A DNA stretch of 64,000 bases from Buxus sempervirens (Eukaryota > Streptophyta > Magnoliopsida > Buxales > Buxaceae), in assembly GCA_947561395.2 (NCBI GenBank), contig OX387189.1:25730329-25794328 (forward strand), written 5' to 3'. Both the position numbers and the translations under genes were made by a program. Shown one piece after another: positions 9,840-19,970 of this stretch. How positions within the stretch are numbered: the first letter of the stretch is position 1; the number at the start of each line of letters is the position of its first letter. The notes beneath the pieces are model-generated. The model was not told where the DNA came from and did no database searches. It worked only from the letters and a program-made list of their open reading frames with translations.

Positions 9840-10800
9840 CCAAGGATTCTTCAAGTTGGTAAAAAGCTAACATTATTACAAAAAACACAGATAACTGATT
9901 TTCTAAAATCTTACACTGATGTGTTTGCATGGTCATACGAGGATATGCCTGGGTTAGACACGGACTTAGTTGTGCATCGGTTACCTATAAAGTCTGAGGC
10001 CACACCAGTAAAGCAAAAACTCAGACGCATGAAACCAAAATGGGCCCTAAAGATCAAGGAAGAAGTTGCCAAGCAGTCAAAAGCTGGGTTCTTGAAAGTT
10101 ACAGATTACCCAGAGTGGTTAGCAAACATTGTGCCAGTCCCCAAAAAAGATGGAAGGGTCAGAATGTGTGTTGATTACAGAGATTTGAACAAAGCAAGTC
10201 CAAAAGACGACTTTCCATTTCCACACATTGATATATTGGTTGATAATACTGCAACTCATTCCATGTTCTCCTTTATGGATGGATTCTCTGGGTATAATCA
10301 AATACGAATGGCGCCTGAAGACATGGAAAAGACATCCTTCATCTCCCATTGGGGCACATATTGCTACAAAGTGATGCCGTTCGGATTAAAGAATGCAGGC
10401 GCCACATACCAGCGAGCAATGACTTTGCTATTCCACGACCTGATGCACAAAGAAATGGAAGTATACGTGGACGATATGATTGCAAAGTCAAAAGAAGAGG
10501 AAAGTCATTTGGTGAACCTTGGAAAGGTGTTTGACAGGCTCAGGGAATGCAAGCTCAGATTAAACCCGAATAAGTGTGTGTTCGGAGTTACTTCAGGGAA
10601 GCTGCTCGGATTCATTGTTGGGAAACGAGGAATCGAAGTTGACCCAGTCAAAGTAAAGGCCATATTGGAGATGCCTCCCCCATCCACAGAGAAAGAAGTA
10701 AGAGGATTCCTTGGTAGATTACAATACATTAGTCGGTTCATAGCACAAATGACTCCCGTATGCGAACCAATATTCAAATTGTTAAAGAAAGATAACCCTG
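9840..10800 (+). pseudogene. Element A reverse transcriptase domain
   Basis: Ty3/gypsy reverse transcriptase, which copies element RNA into DNA in the particle. Visible in order: LRRMKPKWALKIKEEVAKQ, the VPVPKKDGRVRMCVDYRDLN finger motif, DDFPFPHIDILVD, FSFMDGFSGYNQIRM (motif A), KVMPFGLKNAGATYQRAM (motif B), the YVDDM catalytic motif near 10464-10475 (motif C), LRLNPNKCVFGV, LGFIV, and the connection region LGRLQYISRFI. It is part of a long uninterrupted stretch and is the best-preserved part of pol here. Listed as pseudogene because the element's gag-pol as a whole is broken. Confidence 0.93.
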
Positions 10801-10849
10801 TGGTCTGGAATGAAGATTACCAAGAAGCGTTTGACAAAATCAAGGCCTA

Positions 10850-11230
10850 TTTGATGAGTCCACCAACTTTGGTTCCCCCTGTACTAGGACGACCTCTGAT
10901 CATGTACTTATCAGTCACAGAAACAGCGGTTGGATGTGTCCTGGGGCAACATGATGATACAGGAAGGAAGGAGCAAGCAATTTATTATCTGAGCAAGAAA
11001 TTTACTAATTATGAAGTAAGATACACATTGCTTGAAAAGACCTGTGGCACATTGGTATGGGCAGCTCAAAAGCTCCGGCACTATCTGCTTAGCCATACTG
11101 TCTATCTGATTTCAGATACAGATCCCTTGAAGTACATTTTCGAAAAGCCGATCTCCACTGGAAGGATAGCCAAGTGGCAGGTTATCTTATCTCAGTATGA
11201 CATTGTTTACACCACGAGAAAGGCAATAAA
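10850..11230 (+). pseudogene. Element A RNase H (Ty3/gypsy type)
   Basis: Directly follows RT in the same frame. Conserved LIMYLSVTETAVGCVLGQ, AIYYLSKKFTNYE, YTLLEKTCGTLVWAA and LISDTDPLKYI match the gypsy RNase H that degrades the RNA strand during reverse transcription. A second RNase H of a different type follows, the hallmark of Tat elements. Confidence 0.88.
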
Positions 11231-11339
11231 TGGACAGGCAGTAGTAGATCACCTGGCGGAACACCCTATGCCCGACTATCAGCCTCTTTTCACCGGATTG
11301 CCGGATGATGAAATAATGTATGCCGAGTCAGCAAAAGAG

Positions 11340-11735
11340 GAAGTCGGATGGCAAATGTTCTTTGATGGGGCCGTCAACATTAATGGAAAAGGGATTGGAG
11401 CAGTAATCATTTCCCCAGGAGGAATCCATCATCCAATAGCGGCAAAACTCTTGTTCGATTGCACCAACAACATGGCAGAGTACGAAGCATGTGTATTAGG
11501 CTTGCAAGCTGCAATTGAAATGAATATACAAGAGTTGAAAGTATATGGTGACTCTTGTTTGATAATTTACCAAGTAATGGGGGATTAGAGGACTAGGGAT
11601 GAAAAATTGGTGCCATATCAGGAACTGATCAAGGAATTAGAAGGACAATTCAAAAGCGTGACATTTGATTATATGCCACGAGACAGGAATCAGTTTGCAG
11701 ATGCCCTGGCAACACTGGCATCTATGGTAACCATC
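11340..11735 (+). pseudogene. Element A second RNase H (archaeal type, aRNH)
   Basis: WQMFFDGAVNINGKGIGAV (first catalytic Asp), NNMAEYEACVLGL (Glu), LKVYGDSCLIIYQV (Asp), then NQFADALATLASM give the four-acid order of a complete RNase H after the gypsy RNase H. Tat-lineage elements are known to have acquired this archaeal-like domain. It lies between RNase H and integrase. The reading frame around it is broken. Confidence 0.88.
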
Positions 11736-11989
11736 ACTAATGATACTTGGGTACAACCCTTGGAGATAGAAGTGCGGCGTTCTCCTATCTACTGCTTTTG
11801 TGTTGAGAAAAGCAGGCCAAGAGGGGAACCCTGGTATGCAGACATAATGAGATACCTGAAAGATAGGATTTTACCAGAAAATGCTACGGCAGCTGAGAAG
11901 CGCACAATCCAGAAATTGGCAGGACAGTTCTTCCTCAGTGGAGGCAAGTTATACAAGAAGTCCTACAATGATTCACTACTGCTATGTGT

Positions 11990-13078
11990 AACAGAAGAAG
12001 AGGCACATCAATTGATTGATGAAGTCCATGGGGGACAATGTGGCGCACATATGAATGGGCACATGCTAGCCAGGAAAATCTTGAGAATGGGTTATTACTG
12101 GTTGACTATGGAACATGACTGCCACATCCATGTCAGAAAGTGCCGGTTATGTCAAATTTATGCTGATAACATTCATGCACCGCCCAATACTCTGTACTCA
12201 ATGACTTCTCCTTGGCCTTTCGCCATCTGGGGAATTGATATGATTGGAGAAATCCACCCGAAGGCCTCAAACGGACATCGATTCATCCTGGTTGCAATAG
12301 ACTATTTCACCAAATGGGTGGAGGCCATGTCCTTTGTAGATGTCAAGGGATCACATGTACTGAAATTTATCAGGAACAATATTGTCTGTCGTTACGGCGT
12401 ACTGAAGCACTTATTACGGACAATGCCAAGAATCTGAATAAGAAGGACATGGACAAGATGTGCGAAGATTTGAAAATTAGGCATTTGAATTCCACAGCTT
12501 ATAGGCCCAAGATGAATGGAGCAGTCGAAGCTGCCAACAAAAACCTGAAGAAGATACTTGAAAAGATGGTAGTCACCTACAGAGATTGGCATGAGAAGCT
12601 ACCCTATGCCTTGCATGCATATCGGACCTCAATCCGAACTTCCACCGGAGCAACTCCTTTTTCTCTTGTATACGGAATGGAGGTAGTTCTTCCTGTGGAA
12701 GTGCAAATCCCCTCACTCAGAATTCTGAAAGAAACAGAGGTTGATGATATTGAATGGAAAGAATCAAGGTTTGACCAGTTGCAATTTCTTGATGAGAAAA
12801 GAATTAAGGCTTTATGCCACGGGCAACTCTATCAGTAGAGAGCAGCTCGGACTTATAACAAGAAAGTAATACCACGACACTTCAAGGTGGGAAACATTGT
12901 CATGAAGAAGATATTCCCCCACCAAGAAGACAATAGAGGAAAATTCAAGCCAAACTGTGAAGGACCATTCATAGTATACAAAGTTCTGTCCAAAGGAGCA
13001 CTAATCCTACAAGAAATGGACGGAACTATTTTTCCTGAGCCAATAAATGCAGATGCAGTCAAACTGTATTACCCTTGA
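11990..13078 (+). pseudogene. Element A integrase, broken
   Basis: Inserts the cDNA into the host chromosome. The N-terminal H-H-C-C zinc site is visible (HQLIDEVHGG; H-CHIHVRKCRLC). The catalytic core begins at WGIDMIGEI and continues through FILVAIDYFTKWVEA to NGAVEAANKNLKKILEKM. The C-terminal part has the GNIVMKK-type SH3-like fold and ends LYYP with a stop at 13078. No chromodomain is seen, as expected for Tat. The frame is broken in a few places. Confidence 0.88.
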
Positions 13079-14871
13079 AATCATTCCAATTGGGAAATGA
13101 AGAGGGGCCATCCTTGACTCTCCCCCAAGCTTGTAAATCCTCCTAAGCACCCTAAAAGGTTCCCCTAGTCAAACACTTTTGGACCTGAAGAATTCTTTTC
13201 AAAACCTAGTGCAAGTATTCCTTCACATCACATGGGCATTCCTGGTCCGCAAAAAAAAAAAAAAAAAGCAATTGCGAAGAGAATAAGGAAAAGAAAAGAA
13301 GAGAATCATGAAAAGCAAGAGCAAAACAAAAAGGGGAAATGTGAACCCCACACCAAAGAAAATAAGCCAGGATTTAAGCCGCAACAATAAAAGGAACACT
13401 GTACAAACCCATAAAATTACAGCCTTTTTTGAGCCACTTACCTTTCTTTCAAACCCCAGCCTAGCCTACATTTCGTCCTATCTTGAAGACCTCTCGGATC
13501 CCAAGGTGAATGATTTTGAGCAAAACAGTCAAATCTGCATTTTCTGGTAATGACGGAATTTGATTCTCTCTGAAAGGACCAGACATGGTGAAAACCCAAA
13601 AAAGGGCGCTATGGGCAAAAAGGGTCAGTCGTGGTTCAAAAAAAAAAAAAAACTGGTCATACCTTGATTAGAAATAAAGAAACAGAAGCAGGCTGGACAC
13701 AACACACTGAATGGGGAAAGCCACACGATTTGAAGGGCCCAGACTGGCAGACTATGTTTGAGTCAATGCTTCAAGGCCTATGATGACAAGGCTGAAAATA
13801 CTAAGCACACTAATCTGTGTCCAACCTAGGGATTGACTTTTGTGATAACTGCGGGCACAAACACACACTATCACGTCTGTGTTCTTCCGTAATTGTTCTG
13901 CTTAACTATTCTTGAAACTTCCCCAATAGTGCTGATAGCCATGGAAGAAAAGTTCATTACCTTGATAGCCATTTTTGATTGTAATGAGAAAAAGGCTTAA
14001 ATATCCCCAATGGAGCAAACACTGATATTTTTGTTTTTTTTGGTACATATTCAAAGGAGAAAGGAACAAGATGCAAAGATAAACCTAAGGAGGATACTTC
14101 GATCCTTCATTTCCCAGCAGAGGCTTCTTCCCTTTCATCCCCAGCGGGCTTAGACAGAAGAAAACCGTCAAGATTTACAAATCCTCCAACAGAACTTCAA
14201 GAGAAAAGAAAAGCACTGCAATAATCCCCAGGAAGTCGTCAAGGCAGATCATATTCCCACTAGATCCCCAATGAAGTAACTCATGAATGAGAAGAGGAAG
14301 TTTAATGCCTCGATAGAGAAACAAAGACCAGGAATAACAAACTCTTCAAGGAAAAGAAGATGGAGAAAAGAAAAGCAATAACGAGCCAATTCGTCCCCTC
14401 TTGTAAATTTTGGTTTCCACTTTTGTAAATAGCATAGGCTAGAATAGATGTGTGTGGTCTCCGAGATGTTGGGCAGCAGCACGGAACCCTCCTCCTGTTC
14501 TCCTACCTTCACTCCCAGCTCATAACCTTAGCTTAACACCTAAAAAAAAAACTGAAGTCACTAAAAGCTTTAATGGAACAAACAAGAAGAAAAGAACATT
14601 ATTAAGTACCTTGCATCAACGCCAAAACAGGCTGATGAGCTCAGATTTAATCCTACCTTCCTTTCCAAAAACAAAGAACTAAGGAACAACCCATTCAAAC
14701 CCGAAAGAGGGTATAGGGATTCCAAAGTCAGGAAGTGATACCAGACATCTGACACTTCCCTTTCACCAAAGCCAATTCAATGATTGAGCTCGTCGACAAT
14801 GTCGGCAGAAATGCAAGGAGCAAAAATAAGGTTCTTTTTCTTCTTTGCCGTTCATCCCCAAGGTGACTCCG
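13079..14871 (+). other. 3' untranslated region of element A
   Basis: No coding potential. Holds A-runs (about 13251-13267 and 13639-13653) and a TTTCGTCCTAT module near 13469 that recurs in the 3' regions of C (about 52258, 52448) and B. The last ~460 bp (14410-14871) are shared with B and C: CACTTTTGTAAATAG, AAGCTTTAATGGAACAAACA, then CATGTCGGCAGAAATGCA-type sequence and CCGTTCATCCCCAAGGTGAC, just before the polypurine tract. Confidence 0.75.
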
Positions 14872-14886
14872 GCAAAGAGGGGCAGC
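14872..14886 (+). promoter_or_regulatory. Polypurine tract of element A
   Basis: GCAAAGAGGGGCAGC directly precedes the LTR start TGTTAGCACC at 14887. The same purine-rich tract precedes the LTR of B on the other strand (22089-22104), which supports its role in priming plus-strand DNA. Confidence 0.85.
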
Positions 14887-15538
14887 TGTTAGCACCTGAT
14901 TTTTTCACCCCCAAAATGAAGAAAACTGAAAAGTCAAACCCTAAGGGGGTCAAAAAATTGACTTTCCCAATTAAGGAAATTTGGCCATCAAACTTTATAT
15001 CGTTTAAAAGAGCACTTCGACATGGTTCTAACGCAACTGAGTTTGCTGGAATTAGAGTCCAGGTGAGAAAAATATGGCCCGATCAAACTTCCAGAGAGCA
15101 AAAAGTTGACTTTTTGCTCGGCCCAAATCCAACTGCCAAAATTGATCTCAATAGATAACTGGTTCCGAGCTGATTCCAACGACATTAAGTTTGCTCAAAT
15201 CGGACACCAGACGAAGAAATTATGAGCAGTTGAAATTTCAAGAAAACAGCCCATGTGGCAAAAAAGCAGAATAAAGCAAAATAAACGGACAAATAAATAA
15301 AATAATCATATATTAATGTTTTAGTAATATAATTTTAGATATTTTGAATATTTTAAATAAAGAATCTCGAATTTTATAATAAAATCTTTACTAAAAATCA
15401 AATTTCATAAACTGCTTGAAATCCAGCATTTAAAAAGCGTGCGTGAAAGAGTAGAGGAATACTCTTTAGGTCCACGATCTATAACAATTCAGAATTTAAT
15501 AATTGCGGAAACAGTACACAAAGAATTATACGAGGAAA

Positions 15539-15970
15539 CCTGGATCCAGATCCAGGAAAAAACCTCGAGTCTATATGAGGCGACTAACCCTTCAAAATCC
15601 ACTATTGAATGAGAAGACAATTACAAAGGAGAACATACTTAACCTTTACAATTTGACTCACTCAACAGCAATCCACAGTTCGAATCCACGAACTGCTATA
15701 CAGCTTGAATCCACAAGCTTCAGAACACGATCAGTCCAGATCGCAAACAATCACTCTCCAGTGATCCACAGTTCGAATCCACGAACTGCAACACAGCTTG
15801 AATCCACAAGCTGCAGGACACGATCGATCCAGATCGCAGCAATCCTCTCAGAATCCACTGAGACGATCCAATGCAGTAGGAATCCACCTACGCATCAATC
15901 AAGGTCGATCACCAGTCCAGGCGATCACACGATCGGATGAAGTTCTGAATTGAAGAAGAATCCTCTACCT
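15539..15970. repeat. Array of short inverted repeats with common TCCA loop core
   Basis: At least eight perfect or near-perfect mini-hairpins in a row. Stems differ; most loops contain TCCA. Examples: stem CAGTTC/GAACTG with loop GAATCCAC (15676-15695 and again 15769-15788); CAGCTT/AAGCTG with loop GAATCCAC (15794-15813; decayed copy 15701-15720); TCTCA/TGAGA with loop GAATCCAC (15846-15863); CGATC/GATCG with loop GATCCA (15821-15836) and AGTCCA (15728-15743); GTAGG/CCTAC with loop AATCCA (15876-15891). At the left edge CCTGGAT/ATCCAGG is enclosed by CGAGG/CCTCG. Part of the array is a ~93 bp tandem duplication. The 145-residue open frame through it is not a credible gene. Confidence 0.8.
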
Positions 15971-16139
15971 TCAATTCCAGGTGATCTATCTCAGATCTCC
16001 CCCTCACTCAATCGCCGACTCTCTAAAGACTATTTGATCGAATCTCAAATCTCTCAAGATCCGAATTCAAAATGATCCAAAAGAAAAGTCACAATTCAAA
16101 ATTACAACTCGTCTATTTAAAGAAAAAAACACAAATCGC

Positions 16140-16360
16140 GTCGAGCGCTGGTAGCGTCGTGAAGCGATCGAAGTAGACGGCTGGTAGCGAACTCACGTCC
16201 CGCTCAGAGTGAGTTGAATCTGTTAGACGCGCGCTGCTAGCGAGCTGCTAGTGGGAGAGTACGCGGCATGTGCACGATCCTTGCTTTTGACACACGAAAT
16301 TCCTTATGCGCTGCCAGCGGGGTGGCAGCGGCGTGGTAGCAGTGTGGTGGCACCAACTCT
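16140..16360. repeat. GC-rich phrase repeat (GCTGGTAGCG and variants)
   Basis: About eight dispersed copies of a 10-base phrase: GCGCTGGTAGCG, GGCTGGTAGCG, GCGCTGCTAGCG, AGCTGCTAGTG, GCGCTGCCAGCG, GGTGGCAGCG, CGTGGTAGCA and TGTGGTGGCA. GC content is far above the surrounding LTR. No coding interpretation. Confidence 0.65.
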
Positions 16361-16483
16361 TCTTCTTTACTGAATTTACTGAATTTTCATTGTTTAATCT
16401 GCACACCTTGAAGCTTTATTAGAAACCTAATTTGTCAATCATTTGCCATAACAGGAGTGTGAGTTTTCACACTTACAGTGCGA

Positions 16484-16707
16484 AACCGCACTTGAAGTAC
16501 GGTTTGGTCTGAACCGCACTTTAGATACGGTTTGCTCTTCTAGAAGGTGGACACGTGTCCTGTACGGCGACAGCTGGCAGATTCGCGCAGATTTGCACGT
16601 GTTGAATGCCAACCGCGCTTAAAGCACGGTTTTTGATTTTTTGGTGTAATCTTGTCACAACCGCACTTTAAGTACGGTTGTGACCAAACCGCACTTTAAG
16701 TACGGTT
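16484..16707. repeat. Five 21-bp dyads (AACCGCAC...TACGGTT) upstream of the TATA box
   Basis: Units at 16484-16504, 16512-16532, 16611-16631, 16659-16679 and 16687-16707, each exactly 21 bp, opening AACCGC and closing ACGGTT. Arms pair over most of their length; position 6 against 16 is a constant C/A mismatch. In the third unit A7-T15 has become G7-C15, so pairing is kept. CGGTT resembles a MYB core half-site. The set ends 16 bp before TATAAAA, where enhancer elements would be expected. Confidence 0.85.
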
Positions 16708-16723
16708 CCGGACAATTTTTGCC

Positions 16724-16730
16724 TATAAAA
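16724..16730 (+). promoter_or_regulatory. TATA box of element A LTR
   Basis: CCTATAAAAGGGGG, the only strong TATAAAA in the LTR, followed by a pyrimidine-rich start region (16741-16800). Confidence 0.7.
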
Positions 16731-17508
16731 GGGGGACCACCCCCCATTTGGAGTAAGCTGGTCCCCCTCGGTCCCCACACCCTCTCCCTATTCTTTGCCC
16801 ATCCGAAACTCTGCCCACACCCTGTCTCTCTCAATACCTAACCTCAAATCCCCAAAATACCCCTTACCTTGCCAAAACCATGCCTAAACCCATTCTTCTC
16901 ACTTAGTTAGTAAAGGAACCCAACCAAACCCATTTTAAAACCACATTTGGAAACTCAAGGAGACGTGGAAGCGCTGCCCAATTCGCTCGGACTTGGAGTA
17001 ATCATCAAAATCAAATTAGACGTTGCATTTGTAAGTATTCTTACTAAATTAAGCAAATTTTTAATCACCTTTTCTTCCTTCTTCACTTACTTTTCTTTTG
17101 TTACTTTCGTTATGTCATTCCTAACAAATTTTGGCTGTTGTATGTGATGAGCACTTGATCCAAAATGATCGTCCCTACGAAAAAGAGGAGTAAATACCCA
17201 AGGTTGTCAAAAGAATGATACTCAACCTAATTTGATTATAATTTTTGAACTTCTTTGAATCCCTGATATTCCCTGTAATCTCACCTTTTCCCCTACTGAT
17301 AATGATTGTGTTTGAGTGAACAAAAAGAAGAAGGGAAGCCCATGACTCCAAAGAAAGTGAAAAGAGAAGAGATGGCTTTATAAGCCAAATGAAGAAAATG
17401 TAAAGCCTGGAAGGAAAGCAGAAGCCCGGCGGAGGTTGCCAGAAGTCCCAGAAAAGTCACCAAAGTGATCCAGATTAAAATCGGCGCAAACAAGTGAAAC
17501 TGAGCAGA

Positions 17509-17585
17509 AACCGCACGCACAGAGCGGTTTGGGCAGAACCGCAGTGTATCTACGGTTCTGGCCAAACCGCACTGAGAATGCGGTT
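17509..17585. repeat. Three further 21-bp AACCG...CGGTT dyads in the transcribed part of the LTR
   Basis: Units at 17509-17529, 17537-17557 and 17565-17585, spaced exactly 28 bp apart, the same 21-bp length as the upstream group. In the second, C8-G14 of the consensus is replaced by G8-C14, again keeping the pair. They lie about 790 bp after the TATA box, so they would be in the RNA. Confidence 0.85.
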
Positions 17586-17776
17586 AGATTGGAAAAGTGA
17601 CTTAAAAAACTAATGTATTTGATCCGATTGAACCTAATTCGACCTAAATCGGTCTGAACCAGTCTCTTAAATAATTTGGGCTATCTTAAGCCCATTTTTG
17701 GACTATAGGCCCAAATGGGCCCACCAAGATTACCATTGGCCCACTTATGGGGCCCATCTCAGACCGGCCCAAACCA

Positions 17777-17800
17777 GGCCCGTTTTCCTTAAAACGGGCC
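17777..17800. repeat. Perfect palindrome in U5 of A
   Basis: GGCCCGTTTT and AAAACGGGCC, ten-base arms around CCTT. A related palindrome (GGCCCGTTT/AAACGGGCC) occurs at the matching place in the LTR of B (about 31067-31088), so it is old in the lineage. Confidence 0.7.
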
Positions 17801-18447
17801 CAAGGCCACTTGACCCGGCTAATGGGCCCATTCCAAGCCCACTAAGCCCAAATTGAATTGTAAATAAGTAAAACTTAATAAAATAATCAAATGGGTTACC
17901 CAATAACCCAATTGGGCCCAAGACCCAACCATGGCAGCCCACGAGTCCTCCAACGGGACTCGGGTCCGACCCACTTCATCTAAATAAATAAGAAAGATAA
18001 AATCAAAATAAAAGGGACCCACACCTTCAAAGGGCCCCGCCAGACCTAATAAGGCAGCATGCTGGTCTAGGAAGGGTGAGATTGACTCAAAAACCAGGGA
18101 GACCCGAGGGACCCGTCAGACCGACGGGGCGGACCGGGGTGTCTTTAAGACTTCCCCGAACCATAACCGAGGACTTAGCTAGATCTCTAAAAAGCCGCAG
18201 ACCAGACTTAGACCCGGTTAGGGCAAAACCGTGTCTGGCTGCACTCTCAGGCAGTGGTGACTCCGAATGTCCCGAGGCACGCACGAAAAGTGCGCCCGGT
18301 GTGCGATCTAGGCCAGGTTTTAGGTGCGCACAGTACCCTCTACTTATCACAAGGTACACCCATACTTAATACTAAGGTACCCCCTAGGGTTTTAGTTGAC
18401 TAAAAGCTTTATTTAGGGGAAGATTTGAAAGACCAAAAGCTTGGGCA

Positions 18448-18454
18448 TATAAAA
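18448..18454 (+). promoter_or_regulatory. TATA box of Tekay-like LTR 1
   Basis: GGGCATATAAAAGGATG; equivalents in the sister LTRs lie at 40808 and 59821. Confidence 0.55.
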
Positions 18455-18965
18455 GGATGCCCTAATTTCTATTTTAAGTATTTTGAGAACACTCCTTGTC
18501 TTGGTCATATAGAACAAGAGGGGAAGTGTGGGAGCTTGCTTAAAAGCTTCAAGAGGAAGAAGAAGAAGGAGAGAAAAGCTTGAAGAGAAGTTTTGCTTCT
18601 CCATTAGCATGTAAGTAGCAAACCCTTTCAAAAAAAAATGAATTACAAATTCGTATTCTCTCTCTAGGGTTTGATTGATTTTGAAGAAATGATCTTACAT
18701 GCTGGTATTTGCTTCTAAAACTTGTAGGTTTTGATTTTATAACACTCATGGTTTGTTTTCCATTGATTATTATGTGGTTGCAACCTAGATTAATCATACT
18801 CCAGATTTTGGTATGACTTTTGTTTTTGGAATGAAGTTTCATGTGTTAATTTGTGTTCTTGTGGATTTGGGATGATGTATGATCATCAAATTTGGGATTG
18901 GAAAGGTTATGGATGAATTGTAGGAGTTTTCATGTTGAAAATAGCCAAAAGTGTTTCAAACCCCG

Positions 18966-19210
18966 ACCTGGTGATTAATCCTGAGAATTGGCGATTAATC
19001 CTGAGCCAAACCCCCAAAAATTAGGTTTCTGTTAAGGGCAAGATTAACTCCACGATTTATCGTGGGGTTAATCGCGAGCTCCAGCGCGCGAACGTCAAAC
19101 CTTAGCGAGCGCGTGTCGACCTTGTTTTAAACCTGGGCGCGCGCACTTTAAGCCTCAATGTCCGCGCGCTAAAGCTAATCGCCCCTGGGCGATTAATCCA
19201 AGGGCTAATC
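18966..19210. repeat. GC-rich dyad cassette in Tekay-like LTR 1
   Basis: Repeated GATTAATC phrases in both orientations. At 19042-19073 arms GATTAACTCCACGA and TCGTGGGGTTAATC (14 bases, one wobble) flank TTTA. At 19176-19195 arms TAATCGCCC and GGGCGATTA flank CT. About 520 bp after the TATA box. Confidence 0.7.
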
Positions 19211-19857
19211 GTGGACCCTGTTTATTGAGTTGTTCATCCTTTTTCTCTCCAACCCTTTCTCAAACAACCCAAGCCTCTAGCATAGCACCCTTATTACATG
19301 AAAGACATTTAAGTAAATGTCCTGTATATTTATTGCTCCATTTACTTAAGTCTTTACATGTAAATAAGGTTTTACCCCCATTTGGAACCAATAAAAATAC
19401 TCCCAAGGCCCAATTCTCAACCAATAAAAAGTCAATTTTTCAATTCGTGCCTAAATTTCCAGTTTTCTCAATTTTCAAAAATGACCACGTTTTGAGTTTG
19501 ATATCCAAACGAGTGATTTAGAAGCCCAGAAAATTCTAGATGATTTGTATACCCTCCAATAGACTACAAACAGAATTTGAGTCCCAAACTCCTTGTAGAT
19601 TTGTCTAGAAAAATTCTACACCGAAAAGTCAACGTTTTAAACCAGACTTAGAATATTTTTGAGGTCCAAAACTTTTTTTCTCGGAATCCATTGATTTTTG
19701 GTATGGTGACTTATTTGGGATTTTTAAGATCAACCCACTCATCGAAAATGTGTTTTGAGGATTTTATGACCTTCGTTTTGATTGGCTTGGATTTATGAAA
19801 GCGGTGTCAAAAAAACTCTTATATGGTTTGATTGGCTTTGACCTATGGTTTTATTGG

Positions 19858-19970
19858 CAGTGGATGGGAAATTCCACTTGCCCTTGGCATGAATTGACAG
19901 TGGATGGGGAATTCCACTTGCCCTTGGCATGAACTAGTAGTGGATGGGGAATTCCACTTGGCTTTGGTTT
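19858..19970 (+). repeat. 40-bp tandem repeat, about 3 copies
   Basis: Units start at 19858, 19898 and 19938, each with AGTGGATGGGGAATTCCACT; a distant relative recurs at about 20225. The core GTGG..CCAC is itself a dyad. Confidence 0.8.

Larger units (their letters stand above)
1..18332 (+). mobile_element. Element A: Ogre (Tat lineage, Ty3/gypsy) LTR retrotransposon
   Basis: Seen: an LTR tail (1-701) repeated at 17632-18332, a PBS, ORF1, satellite arrays, gag, protease, RT, two RNase H domains, integrase, a polypurine tract and a complete 3' LTR. Known of the family: Ogre elements have ORF1 ahead of gag, an arginine-tRNA-type PBS, long LTRs and an intron between protease and RT; Tat elements carry an extra archaeal-type RNase H. 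Inference: a recent autonomous-type copy. By eye the two LTR tails differ at about 11 of 701 positions, roughly 0.6 million years at a commonly used plant rate (the rate here is unknown). ORF1 looks whole; gag-pro-pol is broken in about eight places. The 5' end lies outside the window. Confidence 0.93.
14887..18332 (+). repeat. Element A 3' LTR (complete, ~3446 bp)
   Basis: Begins TGTTAGCACC after the polypurine tract and ends GCGCACA, followed by flank GTACC (18333-18337), the visible copy of the target duplication. It is 500-900 bp longer than the LTRs of B and C; the extra length lies about 15380-16450 and may be a separate insertion. It carries a hairpin array (15539-15970), GCTGGTAGCG phrases (16140-16360), eight 21-bp dyads (16484-16707, 17509-17585) and a TATA box at 16724. 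Confidence 0.92.

Noticed and set aside
15503-15940. 145-residue open frame in A's LTR
   Set aside because: Runs through the hairpin array; its repeated HSSNPRTA peptide is the repeat translated, with no domain.
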